NCBI RefSeq assembly: GCF_002750975.1
Contig: NZ_PEJS01000001.1
Span: 434,001 to 498,000, forward strand
Direction: 5' to 3'
DNA: 64,000 nt
Origin: Stenotrophomonas indicatrix
GTDB lineage: Bacteria > Pseudomonadota > Gammaproteobacteria > Xanthomonadales > Xanthomonadaceae
Positions 34,283 through 43,565 of this stretch are shown here, piece by piece. The stretch's first letter is position 1; every line of letters starts with the position of its first letter. Below the pieces are notes generated by a model. The model was not told where the DNA came from and did no database searches. It saw only the letters and a program-made list of their open reading frames with translations. The translations under genes and the position numbers were made by a program.

Positions 34283-34370
34283 GTAGTGCCGGCCGCTGGC
34301 CGGCAGCGGGTGCCAACCGGCCCCGGTAGGTGCCAACCGGCCCTTAGTAGGTGCCAACCTTGGTTGGCAC
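34283..34370 (+). repeat. REP cluster between pth and ychF
   Basis: A GTAG REP (34283-34304) is followed by repeated GGTGCCAACCGGCCC units and a GTAG-headed GTGCCAACC-TT-GGTTGGCAC palindrome (34347-34370). The incomplete units look like half-REPs produced by duplication of the left arm. Confidence 0.82.
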
Positions 34371-34458
34371 AGATGTTGATCGACGACACCGAGATGGATT
34401 GGCCAAGCGGCGCGTGCGCTGTTTCACCAATCACTTTCACCCCAGAGAGCTGTCACCC

Positions 34459-35550
34459 ATGGGTATCAAATGCGGCATCGTCGGCCTGCCCAACGTCGGC
34501 AAGTCGACCCTGTTCAACGCGCTGACCAAGGCGGGCATCGCCGCGGCGAACTTCCCGTTCTGCACCATCGAGCCCAACGTCGGCATCGTGCCGGTGCCGG
34601 ATCCGCGCCTGAACGAGCTGGCGGCGATCATCAACCCGCAGAAGGTCATCCCGACCGCGGTGGAGTTCGTCGACATCGCCGGCCTGGTGGCCGGTGCGGC
34701 CAGTGGCGAAGGCCTGGGCAACAAGTTCCTGGCCCACATCCGCGAAGTGGATGCGATCACCCATGTGGTGCGCTGCTTCGAGAACGCTGACGTCATCCAC
34801 GTCAACAACAAGGTCGACCCGATCTCGGACATCGACACCATCGATACCGAACTGGCCCTGGCCGACCTGGACAGCGTCGAGAAGGCACTGAACCGCGCCG
34901 AGCGTGCGGCCAAGGGCGGTGACAAGGACGCAGCGGCACGCAAGCCGGTGCTGGCCAAGCTGCAGGCCGCGCTGGCCGATGGCAAGGCCGGCCGTTCGGC
35001 GGGCCTGGACGAGGAAGAGAAGGCGCTGGTGCGCGATCTGTTCCTGCTGACCCTGAAGCCGGTGATGTACATCGCCAACGTGCTGGAAGACGGTTTCGAG
35101 AACAACCCGCACCTGGACGCCGTGCGCGCCCGTGCCGCCGAAGAAGGCGCGCAGGTGGTGCCGGTGTCGGCGGCGATCGAAGAAGAGCTGTCGCAGCTGG
35201 ATGACGAAGACCGCGATACCTTCCTGGCCGACCTTGGCCTGACCGAGCCTGGCCTGAACCGTGTGATCAACGCGGCCTACAGCCTGCTCGGCCTGCAGAC
35301 CTACTTCACTGCCGGTGTAAAGGAAGTCCGCGCGTGGACCGTGCGCAAGGGCGCCACCGCGCCGCAGGCTGCCGCGGTCATCCATACCGACTTCGAGAAG
35401 GGCTTCATCCGCGCCGAAACCATCGCGTATGACGACTTCATCAAGTACAAGGGCGAAGCCGGTGCGAAGGAAGCCGGTCGCCTGCGCCTGGAAGGCAAGG
35501 AATACCGCGTGCAGGAAGGTGACATCCTGCATTTCCGCTTCAACGTCTGA
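34459..35550 (+). CDS. ychF: Redox-regulated ATPase YchF (Obg-family)
   Basis: The 363-residue P-loop protein has G1 GLPNVGKST, switch regions [19 protein letters not shown] and [21 protein letters not shown]. It has NVLED in place of NKxD, the reason YchF prefers ATP. A coiled-coil segment (about 130-200) and a C-terminal TGS domain ([42 protein letters not shown]) complete it. It binds ribosomes and responds to oxidative stress in relatives. The ATG at 34459 is chosen by homology. Confidence 0.96.
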   Translation: MGIKCGIVGLPNVGKSTLFNALTKAGIAAANFPFCTIEPNVGIVPVPDPRLNELAAIINPQKVIPTAVEFVDIAGLVAGAASGEGLGNKFLAHIREVDAITHVVRCFENADVIHVNNKVDPISDIDTIDTELALADLDSVEKALNRAERAAKGGDKDAAARKPVLAKLQAALADGKAGRSAGLDEEEKALVRDLFLLTLKPVMYIANVLEDGFENNPHLDAVRARAAEEGAQVVPVSAAIEEELSQLDDEDRDTFLADLGLTEPGLNRVINAAYSLLGLQTYFTAGVKEVRAWTVRKGATAPQAAAVIHTDFEKGFIRAETIAYDDFIKYKGEAGAKEAGRLRLEGKEYRVQEGDILHFRFNV

Positions 35551-35580
35551 TCGACGACGCAGCGCAGTGATTGTCCACAG

Positions 35581-35606
35581 GACCCCGCAATGCGGGGTCT
35601 TGTTGT
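35581..35606 (+). terminator. Rho-independent terminator of ychF
   Basis: GACCCCGC-AAT-GCGGGGTC is followed by TTGTTGT, 30 bp after the ychF stop. Confidence 0.8.
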
Positions 35607-35692
35607 ATCGGGCGCCTGTCAGAAGGGGGGCACGAGCAGTGCCGCTGCGCGCTTCTGCTGCGGAAGCGCCAGCGCAGTGCTGCCGGTGGCCT

Positions 35693-36033
35693 TGGACAGA
35701 AATTCACCACGCCTTGAAACGCTTGCCGTGCAGGGCTCGCAGCTACTTGTCCACACCAAACCCCCACGGCTTTCCACGTGATGTGTGGAAAACCATCGAA
35801 GCGCCTGGACAAAAAACAGCCACACCCTGAAACGCTTGCGGCATAACGTTCAAGCCGGGTTGTCCACATCAAGTCCGCAGCGCTTTCCACCTGCTGTGTG
35901 GAAAACATGCACCTGCGGGCGCGGTGGATTGATTGGATAAAAAATGACCAGAGCTGAAAACGCTTGTCGTGCGTGGCTCATGGCCACTTGTCCACATCCA
36001 ACCCCCATCGATTTCCACGCGTGGTGTGGAAAA
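35693..36033. repeat. Three copies of a 100-bp repeat with DnaA-box-like sequences
   Basis: Copies at 35693-35792, 35806-35905 and 35934-36033 share the same internal map. Each begins TGGACA or TGGATA; 23 bp on comes GAAACGCTTG; 21 bp after that TTGTCCACA; and after 28 bp TGTGGAAAA, the complement of TTTTCCACA. The last part always forms TTTCCAC-N7-GTGGAAA. Between the fixed blocks the sequence has diverged. Another TTGTCCACA is at 35571. Both 9-mers are close to the DnaA box TTATCCACA. No gene is visible in 35551-36092. Confidence 0.85.
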
Positions 36034-36092
36034 CAACAAGGGGTCCGACGACGCATCGCCGGACCCCTCGCTGGGATCACCCGTCGCAGCGC

Positions 36093-39000
36093 TTACCAGT
36101 GGTAAGAGACGCCCAGCTGACCGCTGGTATCGCGGAAGCCCATGCCGCCGGTCTGGTGGCTGATCTCACCCCAGCCGCGCCAGCCGCCCGACAGATTCAC
36201 CTGCACGCCGGCCTTGGCTTCGTAGATGTCACGCGGCAACTGCCGGCGCAGGCGTTCTCCGTCCACGGCGATGGTCGCGTCGTTGCCACCGGACCACCAG
36301 TTCACCGCGACGAACGGCTGTACCTGCCCCTGGCGCTGCGTCAGCGAACGCGTGTACAGGCGCAGTCCCACACGCGTGGTGGTGCTGTCCTTGTCGCGCC
36401 CTTCAACCACCGTGCCGTTGGCCTCGACCACGCGGTCGGCGTCGTAGCGGCTGTGGATCACCTGCAGCTGTGGCTCCAGGTAGACACCGCGCTGGGCCGT
36501 GCGCTGCACGGGCAGCACATAGCCTGCCTCGGCCGAACCGGTCCAGCTGTGCGAACGATAGTGCTCCTTCTGCAGCCCTTCGCCCTGCACGCTGTTGCGG
36601 AAACGCCCGTACTGCAGCCAGCCGTCCACATACGCACCGTGCTCCATCCGCGCGTCCTGCAACCAGGTCGCATACAGGCCCAGGCTGGTGCCGTTGACCA
36701 CACCGTGCGCGGTGTAACCGGTCACCTGCGAGCGACTGTCATTGCGTGCCCGGCCATGGCCGGCCATCACACCTGCCTGCAGCTGGCCGCCGGCATTGGC
36801 TTCGAAGCGACGACCGACGCCCAGCAGCACGCTGTTGAGCTCGCTGTCCACATCCACCTGGTGGCCGCGGCTGCCGGGCGCGCTGCTGCGCACCTGTGCC
36901 CAAGCAATGGCGTCGCTGCCACCACCGGTCGCCTCGGCAGGATCACCGCTGCGGTCGTACAGGCTGTGCCGGAACATGCCCAGCGCACTGCTCTGGTTGG
37001 CCATGTATACCGCCGGCTCCGGGCGCTCCACGCGCGGCGGTGCCGGCGGCAGTGGCGGATCGACCGGCGGAACTACCGGCGGATCGATCGGCGGAGCAGG
37101 CGGATCGATCGGCGGAGTCGGCGGATCAATCGGCGGATCGGGCGGTTCCGGCGGGTCGACCGGCGGGACGTATTCCGAGCGCAGGTACCAGTTGCCGTCA
37201 TCCGGCGTGGAGACGCCGCCCTTGTACAGGAAGTAATCGTAAGCGCCGGCCACCGCGCGTCCCTGCAGCGAGAACTGCGCATCGGACTGGCCGCCCACGC
37301 TGATCAGGCGGATGCCTTCGCTGGTCAGGGCACCGGCGCCCCCTGCGTTGCGCACGCTGACGGAGGCGGTGCCACTGCTGTTGCCCTGGATCACCAGCTG
37401 GTCACCCAGCGAGGCATCGTCGCCCAGCGCGCGGTTGAACAGCCAGTGTCCATCGTTGCCGACATAGTCGCCGGTGACGGTCAGGGTCTTGAAGTCGTCG
37501 GTGGTGGGGGCGGCGAAGGCGATGGTGCCGGCATGGTCCAGCGAACCGACGCTGGAACTGGAACGCACGTTCCATTGGCTGCTGCCGTCCATCGCCAGCT
37601 GCGCGACCTGGTAGCCCGAATCGTTGCGCAGCGCGCCGTTGAACACGGTGCCGTTGCGCAGCGTCATCTGCACGTTGGCGGTGGCGCTGTCGACCGCCAC
37701 ATCGCCGGTCAGGCGGCTGTTGTCGGCAGTGAACAGAATGTCTGCGGTGGCGACCGAGCTTCCATCGGTGAACACCGTATCGCTCACCCGCAGCAGGCGG
37801 CCACCGTCGAGGTTGCCCTGCCGGCGCGCGATGACATCGGTGTTGTTGAGCGTCAGCTCGTGGTTGCTGCCCTGCAGCCAGAGCGCGGGGCCGTCCTGAG
37901 TCTGCAGGCTGCTGTTGTTGAACACCAGGCGGTCCCAGTACGGCCCGAACACCGTGATGTAGGAGCGATAGGCACCCGAATTCGTGCCCTGCGCATGGAT
38001 GCTCAGGTTGTCGGCGGTGAGCTTGGCCGTGTTCATCTGCACGATGCCGAACGAGGATGCACCCAGTGTGGTGATCGAGCCTCCGTCCAGCTGCGCATCG
38101 GCCGTGCTGCCGCCAAGGAAGACACCGCCGCCGCCGGTGCCATGGGTGGTGATGTCCAGGTTCTTGGCGCGGATGCGCGAGTAGGGCGTCGGCGGATTGC
38201 TGCCCGAGGCACGCAGGCCGTAGACCCCATCGCCGTGGGTATCGATGCTGCCGCCGGTGATCGTGGCGGTACCACCCCAGACGTCCACGCCATGGCCGTA
38301 GCCGTTGTCGCCATAGGTGCTGAGCCTGGTATCGGTGAGGTCGGCCAGCGAGTCCGCGCCGGACAGCCAGATGCCGGAATAGCCGTCGCGCACGGTGAAG
38401 TGGGCACCGTTGGTGGTCAGCTTGGCCCAGCTGTTGACGTTGACGCCGTAGCCGCCGACGGTCTCGAAACGGCCGCCGGTGATATCGGCAGTGGAGTACA
38501 CGCGGTTGCCACTGTTGCCGAGCAGGCGGATGCTGCTGCCGCTGCTGCTGGCACTGCCGCCCACGATCTGCAGCGTGCCACCGTTGTCGATGTCGAAGTA
38601 GCCGTTGACCACGTCCACGTCGCGCAGCGACAGCACGCTGCCGCTGCCGCCGGAGGACAGACGGCCGCTGTAGCCGCTGCTGGCTTCGTCGAAGGTCATC
38701 TTCAGCGATTCCAGCGACAGCAGCGCGCCACCCTCGGCGTACACTGCGCTGTTGGCACCGTTGTTGATCTCCGTACCGGTCACGTGCAGTTCGCTGCCAC
38801 GCCCAGTGGAGTACAGAGCATGTCCGGCGCTGCTCACACTGCCGCCATTCAACCAGAGCTTGCCACCACCGGTGGCATTGACCGTGCCGTAGCCCGAACC
38901 GTTCCGGTAAGCATTGATGACCAGGTTGTTGGCCCGGATCACGCTACCCGCACCGCTGGCGTTCAGCGCATAGCCGACGGTGGTGCTGCCGTTGCCGATC

Positions 39001-39335
39001 TGCAGGATGCCGCCCTCGATGACGACGCTGCCACCGGCGCTGGCAAGGATGCCGCTGCCGCCGCCGGTGCTCGAGATCCAGCTGCCATCGACCGTAATGG
39101 TGCTGCCCACACCGTTGGCCTCCAGCGCGTAGCCGCCTGCACTGTGCTGCAGGGTGTCGTCGGCGCCCAGCTGCAGGCTGCCACCATCGGTAACCTTCAA
39201 CGGCCCCTGCAGTTCGGCCGCATGCACGGGCAGGGCGGCCCACAAGGCGCTGGCCAGCAGGCTGGGAATCAGGGGAAGGCGCGCCACGCGCGCGCAGGCG
39301 GGCGCACGGCGGCGCCGTGGGGGAGAGGCGTTCAT
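36093..39335 (-). CDS. Large autotransporter (type Va) with beta-helix passenger
   Basis: The product is 1080 residues from the ATG at 39335 (MNASPPRRRRAP). A long signal peptide ends near VHAAE. The passenger (about 45-740) is rich in Gly, Ser, Thr and Asn with recurring parallel-beta-helix turns (GGSLQLGADDTLQHSAGGYALEANG, GGSVVIEGGILQIGNGST), like pertactin/AIDA adhesins. A linker of PPxDPP repeats follows at about 755-800. The last ~290 residues form an autotransporter barrel (GVMAGHGRARNDS, GLYATWLQD, YVDGWLQYGRF) ending ...QLGVSYHW. Adhesion or biofilm is the likely role. AATCAG-N5-TCCTA boxes lie 175-210 bp upstream. Confidence 0.92.
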   Translation of the reverse strand: MNASPPRRRRAPACARVARLPLIPSLLASALWAALPVHAAELQGPLKVTDGGSLQLGADDTLQHSAGGYALEANGVGSTITVDGSWISSTGGGSGILASAGGSVVIEGGILQIGNGSTTVGYALNASGAGSVIRANNLVINAYRNGSGYGTVNATGGGKLWLNGGSVSSAGHALYSTGRGSELHVTGTEINNGANSAVYAEGGALLSLESLKMTFDEASSGYSGRLSSGGSGSVLSLRDVDVVNGYFDIDNGGTLQIVGGSASSSGSSIRLLGNSGNRVYSTADITGGRFETVGGYGVNVNSWAKLTTNGAHFTVRDGYSGIWLSGADSLADLTDTRLSTYGDNGYGHGVDVWGGTATITGGSIDTHGDGVYGLRASGSNPPTPYSRIRAKNLDITTHGTGGGGVFLGGSTADAQLDGGSITTLGASSFGIVQMNTAKLTADNLSIHAQGTNSGAYRSYITVFGPYWDRLVFNNSSLQTQDGPALWLQGSNHELTLNNTDVIARRQGNLDGGRLLRVSDTVFTDGSSVATADILFTADNSRLTGDVAVDSATANVQMTLRNGTVFNGALRNDSGYQVAQLAMDGSSQWNVRSSSSVGSLDHAGTIAFAAPTTDDFKTLTVTGDYVGNDGHWLFNRALGDDASLGDQLVIQGNSSGTASVSVRNAGGAGALTSEGIRLISVGGQSDAQFSLQGRAVAGAYDYFLYKGGVSTPDDGNWYLRSEYVPPVDPPEPPDPPIDPPTPPIDPPAPPIDPPVVPPVDPPLPPAPPRVERPEPAVYMANQSSALGMFRHSLYDRSGDPAEATGGGSDAIAWAQVRSSAPGSRGHQVDVDSELNSVLLGVGRRFEANAGGQLQAGVMAGHGRARNDSRSQVTGYTAHGVVNGTSLGLYATWLQDARMEHGAYVDGWLQYGRFRNSVQGEGLQKEHYRSHSWTGSAEAGYVLPVQRTAQRGVYLEPQLQVIHSRYDADRVVEANGTVVEGRDKDSTTTRVGLRLYTRSLTQRQGQVQPFVAVNWWSGGNDATIAVDGERLRRQLPRDIYEAKAGVQVNLSGGWRGWGEISHQTGGMGFRDTSGQLGVSYHW

Positions 39336-39509
39336 GCTGTTGGATTCCTGTGGCAGGGCGCAGCGCGGCTGCGCGATCTGGCGCGGCAGGGCCGCGTCGC
39401 TGTGGAAACCGCGTGCGATGGCCGCTGCAGGCGCCATCCGGTTTCCCTCCCGCCGGTAACGCGATGACGATGGGACGCCGTCACCGTGGCGGGATGCATC
39501 CAGACTAGA

Positions 39510-39544
39510 AATCAGCCCTGTCCTATGGAATCAGGCGTTTCCTA
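39510..39544 (-). promoter_or_regulatory. Two direct-repeat boxes upstream of the autotransporter
   Basis: AATCAG-CCCTG-TCCTA (39510-39525) and AATCAG-GCGTT-TCCTA (39529-39544) are 19 bp apart. On the coding strand they read TAGGA-N5-CTGATT. A third copy lies before the first kinase gene at 47580-47595. TTTCCTA-like heptads are typical of sites for BvgA/EvgA-type regulators, and such a regulator is encoded next door. The rest of 39336-39597 holds no gene. Confidence 0.6.
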
Positions 39545-39597
39545 AAGCACTTCGTGCCCGGCGCATGGGCCGGGCACGGTTCAGCGTTGTGGACGCC

Positions 39598-40239
39598 TCA
39601 GGCGAACAACGAGGCCTGCAGGCAGTACTCGATCAGCGCCTGGTCGCTGTCCACGCCCAGTTTGCGCATCGCGCTGATCTTCTGGGTGCTGACCGTCTTC
39701 GCGCTGCGCTGCAGTTGGCGGGCGATGTCTCCCACGCTCATGCCGCCGGTGAACAGGCGGATCACTTCCAGTTCCCGTGGAGAAAGACGCGCCAGCACCA
39801 CCGCGGCATCGGCCGGTTCCGCCGCGGCAACCGGCATCAGTCCGGGCGGGCGATAGATGCGGTCGGCCAGCACCGTGCGCAGCGCCTGCACCAGGCTGCC
39901 CAGGCCGTGGCTCTTGAGCACCACGCCGCCCGCGCCAGCGGCATACATGGCCGCCACCAGCGAAGGGTTGGAGACCATCGTCAATACCAGTACATGCGTG
40001 TCCGGGAAGCTGCGGCGCAGGAACGAGATCAGCTTGATGCCATCGCCGAAGCTGTCACCACCGGGCATGCTGTAATCGGTGATCACCGCATGGGGCTGGG
40101 TGCTCGTCATCAACTCGATCAGAGTCGCCGGATCGGCGGCCTCGCCGACCACGTCCAGGTCCAGTTCGCCGGCCAGGACATCGCGGATGCCGGCAAGCAC
40201 GATCGGGTGGTCGTCAGCGATGAGGATGCGGGTGGTCAT
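39598..40239 (-). CDS. NarL/FixJ-type response regulator
   Basis: The 213-residue product has a receiver domain (ILIADDHPIVLAGIRDVL, phosphoacceptor Asp55 in VITDYSMPGGD, Lys in VLKSHG) and a LuxR-type helix-turn-helix (LSPRELEVIRLFTGGMSVGDIARQLQRSAKTVSTQKISAMRKLGV). The SAKTVSTQ...KLG pattern matches the BvgA/EvgA/RocA group. The ATG overlaps the stop of the preceding hybrid kinase by 4 bp, so that kinase is its probable phosphodonor through its HPt. The autotransporter gene follows in the same direction after 262 bp. Confidence 0.95.
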   Translation of the reverse strand: MTTRILIADDHPIVLAGIRDVLAGELDLDVVGEAADPATLIELMTSTQPHAVITDYSMPGGDSFGDGIKLISFLRRSFPDTHVLVLTMVSNPSLVAAMYAAGAGGVVLKSHGLGSLVQALRTVLADRIYRPPGLMPVAAAEPADAAVVLARLSPRELEVIRLFTGGMSVGDIARQLQRSAKTVSTQKISAMRKLGVDSDQALIEYCLQASLFA

Positions 40240-43200
40240 GGCAGTGTCGGGTTGCGGGAAGGTGAGGGGGCGGCGACGTGCGTCAATGGTTCCAGCAGCC
40301 GCTGCAGGCGCCGCTGGAAATGGTCGAGCGCCCCGGCCAGCGAAGGCAGCGTGTCGCCGTCGCCGATCTGTTGTTCGATCTGCTGGCCGTGTGCCACCAG
40401 TGCCGGTGCGCCGACGATCACCAGTGCGCCGCGGATGCGGTGCAGCACCTGTGCCACGCGTTCGGGCGAGGCATCGCCGATCGCCCGCTGCAGGCTGTCC
40501 AGGTCGGCCTGCATGGTCTGCACGAACAACGCCTGCATCTTTTCCGGAACCTGCAGCGGAGCATCGGCATCGTCGTCGCTGGGTTCGCTGTGCGGCCCGG
40601 CCGTGACCTGGGTCAGCAGGCGCTGCAGTGCTGCCAGGGTGATCGGCTTGACCAGCACCCCCTGCATCCCTGCCTCGTGGCAGCGTTGCCGTTCGGCCGG
40701 GTCGGCGTTGGCGGTTGCGCCATGGATCGGTACGCCAACCCCACGCGCGCGCAATGCACGGGCCAGACCGTAACCGTCCAGTCCCGGCATGTTGAGGTCG
40801 GTCAACACCAGGGCAAAAGGACGCTGCGGCCAATAGCGCAGGGCCTCATTGCCGTCGCTGGCGACCACAGCGTGGCAGCCGAGCTGCTCCAGCTGGTCAC
40901 GCAGGATCGCCTGGTTGATCGGGTTGTCTTCGGCGACCAGTACCTGCAGCCCACCGAACCTGCGTGTCGTGGGCAGACGCCCGTTGACCTCGGCGGGCAG
41001 CGCTCGCCCGGCCGCAGCCGCCAGCGCCATCACGATCGCATCCAGGCGATGCACGCCGACCTGCCAATGTCCCTGCACCTGTTGCGGCTGCATTCCGCCT
41101 TCGCGGCAGGCCACCACCTGCGGTCCACTCCACGCAGGCGCACCCTCGTCCAGCACAAGGTCGAGCATCACCATGCCAGGGTCGACAAGCGCCGGCGCAT
41201 CGTCGCGGTGCACGCTGGCCTGTGCGCCACGCTGCTGCAGCCGATCGCATATCGATTGTGCAAACTCGCGAACGCTGCCGCGAACCTGCACCGGCAGCCC
41301 TGCCGGCAACTGCGGTGAAGCCGCCTGCAGCGGATCGGGTATTGCCTCAGGCAGCGGCAGTTCGACCGAGAAACTGCTGCCCAGGCCGCTTTCGCTGACC
41401 ACCCGCAGGTGGCCGTCCATCATCGCGGTCAGGTGTGCACAGATCGCCAGGCCCAGTCCGGTGCCACGCATGGCATCGGTGCCCGGGTTGGCCTGGAAGA
41501 AGGGTTCGAACAGATGTGCCTGGTGCTCGCTGGCGATGCCGATGCCGGTATCGGCCACCTGCCAGCGCAGCCAGCAGCGATCGTCGACGTGCTGTGCACC
41601 CAGGCGCACCACGACCCGACCGCTGTCGGTGAACTTCAGCGCATTGCTGATCAGGTTGTTGAGGATCTGGCGGATGCGCGCGGCATCACCGTTGACCGCA
41701 GCCGGCACGTCCGGATCGATGCAGGCGTAGAACTGCAGGCCCTTGTGTGCGGCGGCTGCGGCGTAGGAGTCCAGTGCGTCCTCGGTCAACCGCACCGGAT
41801 CGAACGCGCCGGGTTCCAGGCTCAGCTGGTCGGCCTCGGCCTTGCTGACATCCAGGATGTCGCTGATCAGCTGCATCAATGTCGATGACGAGCGCTGGAT
41901 CGTGTCCAGGTAGTCCTGCTGGCGCGCATCCAGCGGGGTCAGGCCAAGCAATTCCAGCGTGCCGAGCACACCGTACAGCGGGGTGCGTATCTCATGGCTC
42001 ATGGTGGCCAGGAACTGGCTTTTGGCGCGGTTGGCCTGGTCGGCCGCGCGCCGTGCCTGCTGCAGCACCTGCTCGGCCTCGTGCTGGCTGCTGAGGTCGA
42101 TGAACAGGCACAGCACAGCCGGTTCGCCGCGATAGCGCGCGGGCGTGGCGGTGATCAGCAGGTGGCGGTTGTCCGGCGTGGTGTAGGCCAGGCCGTCGCC
42201 CGCGGCAGTGCCGCCGGCGGCGAGCACACTGCGTCGCCAGGGCCCGTGCCAGCCACCCTCGTCGTGGTCTTCCCCCAACCACTGACGCGCCAGCGCGTTG
42301 TCCAGCAGCACGCGGCCATCGGTGCGACGCAGCAGGCACAATCCGATCGGTGCGTTGTCGAGGATGGTGCGGCTGAAGGCTTCGCTTTCCAGCAACCGCG
42401 CATGGTTGCGGCGCAGTGGTTCGATCACCGAACGCCGGTAGGCACGCAGGATCAGCACGCCACCGGTGGCCAGCAGCAGTGCCACCACCATGCTGCCCAG
42501 CAGGGGCCCGCGCGGGTGCTGGAACACCTGTTGCCAGCCCACGTGATACACCGCCAGCCAGCCGTGTTCGCTGCGCATGCGGAACAGCAGGCCGTCCAGT
42601 CCCGCGCGCCAGGACGTAGCGGCGCGGCTGGCATCGCTGGCATCACCGAGCAGCAGGCGGCCGTTGCCATCGAACAGTGACATCCGTTCGAACACCGGCG
42701 TACCCATCACCTGGCGGTAGTCATCGACGCGGCCGGGATCCAGCAGGCAGGCCACGGCGGCCAGTGACTCGTCCTCGTTCTCGCCCCACAGGCGGGCATC
42801 CTGCGGCGCGTGCGCGATGGCAAGCAGCCGGGTCTGGCCTTCGCGCCAGGCCACCGGTGTCCAGACCACGCTGCCGCGGCGCAGCGCTGGACGTTCGCGC
42901 AGGACCTGGTGGATGGCGGCCAGTGCCGGATGCAGGTGATGCGGGCTGCTCTGGCCCGGATCACCACGCGTTGTCTGGATCGGCGCAAGCAGGCCACGGC
43001 GGCCCTGGCCATCGACCAGCAGGCATTGCGGAGGCGGAAACCGGGAGGCCGCCCAGAAGGCGCCGTAGAAGCGCAGGAAGCGGTCGCCCAGTTCGTCCGC
43101 TGCCTGTGCAGAAGCGCCACTGTCGGCACCGATCCGGGCGAAACTGGCGAACAAGGGGCTGGGCGGCGCACGCGAGGCAGATTCGTCCACTGGCTGCCCG

Positions 43201-43493
43201 CGACTGCCTACGTCATGCAGGCGCCATTGCCGTAGGAAGCGGTCCTGTTCCTGCAGCGTGCCGTCCAGGCGACGGAAGTGATAGCGGATCTTGCTCTGTT
43301 CTTCGTTGAACAGCTGGCTGCCGGTGGACAGCAGCAGGCCGGCCTGCAGGGTTGCCAGCACCACCACGCCAATCAGCAGGGCATGTACGCGCAGGGAGCG
43401 GCGGGCGAGTCGGCGTACGGGAGCGGCCTCGGCCGGCATGGGCAGGTCTCGGAGCAGTAGGCGGTCGATGGCGGCCCGAAGGGCCCGGGGCAC
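40236..43493 (-). CDS. Hybrid sensor histidine kinase with REC and HPt (BvgS-like order)
   Basis: The product is 1085 residues from the GTG at 43493, or 1067 from an ATG at 43439. Order: TM1 (about 37-57), a periplasmic sensor of about 275 residues without a clear SBP_bac_3 fold, TM2 (about 333-350), a PAS-like region, HisKA with His500 in MSHEIRTPLYG, HATPase (N-box DAARIRQILNNLISNALKFT, DTGIGI, GTGLGL), a degenerate spacer (about 733-840), REC with Asp899 in LTDLNMPG, and HPt with His1018 in LHRIRGAL. This is a complete phosphorelay. It is 72 bp after the REC-EAL gene and coupled to the regulator gene. Confidence 0.94.
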   Translation of the reverse strand: MPRALRAAIDRLLLRDLPMPAEAAPVRRLARRSLRVHALLIGVVVLATLQAGLLLSTGSQLFNEEQSKIRYHFRRLDGTLQEQDRFLRQWRLHDVGSRGQPVDESASRAPPSPLFASFARIGADSGASAQAADELGDRFLRFYGAFWAASRFPPPQCLLVDGQGRRGLLAPIQTTRGDPGQSSPHHLHPALAAIHQVLRERPALRRGSVVWTPVAWREGQTRLLAIAHAPQDARLWGENEDESLAAVACLLDPGRVDDYRQVMGTPVFERMSLFDGNGRLLLGDASDASRAATSWRAGLDGLLFRMRSEHGWLAVYHVGWQQVFQHPRGPLLGSMVVALLLATGGVLILRAYRRSVIEPLRRNHARLLESEAFSRTILDNAPIGLCLLRRTDGRVLLDNALARQWLGEDHDEGGWHGPWRRSVLAAGGTAAGDGLAYTTPDNRHLLITATPARYRGEPAVLCLFIDLSSQHEAEQVLQQARRAADQANRAKSQFLATMSHEIRTPLYGVLGTLELLGLTPLDARQQDYLDTIQRSSSTLMQLISDILDVSKAEADQLSLEPGAFDPVRLTEDALDSYAAAAAHKGLQFYACIDPDVPAAVNGDAARIRQILNNLISNALKFTDSGRVVVRLGAQHVDDRCWLRWQVADTGIGIASEHQAHLFEPFFQANPGTDAMRGTGLGLAICAHLTAMMDGHLRVVSESGLGSSFSVELPLPEAIPDPLQAASPQLPAGLPVQVRGSVREFAQSICDRLQQRGAQASVHRDDAPALVDPGMVMLDLVLDEGAPAWSGPQVVACREGGMQPQQVQGHWQVGVHRLDAIVMALAAAAGRALPAEVNGRLPTTRRFGGLQVLVAEDNPINQAILRDQLEQLGCHAVVASDGNEALRYWPQRPFALVLTDLNMPGLDGYGLARALRARGVGVPIHGATANADPAERQRCHEAGMQGVLVKPITLAALQRLLTQVTAGPHSEPSDDDADAPLQVPEKMQALFVQTMQADLDSLQRAIGDASPERVAQVLHRIRGALVIVGAPALVAHGQQIEQQIGDGDTLPSLAGALDHFQRRLQRLLEPLTHVAAPSPSRNPTLP

Positions 43494-43565
43494 GGCCGGT
43501 ACCGCCGCGCAGAGAGGATCGTCAATGACTCTTGATGGGATTGTGAAGCCTTTCAGCCTCGACTG

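Noticed and set aside
35551..36092. Chromosomal replication origin
   Set aside because: DnaA-box-like 9-mers are present, but there is no dnaA, dnaN, gidA or rpmH nearby and no AT-rich unwinding region. The finding is kept as a repeat with possible DnaA binding only.
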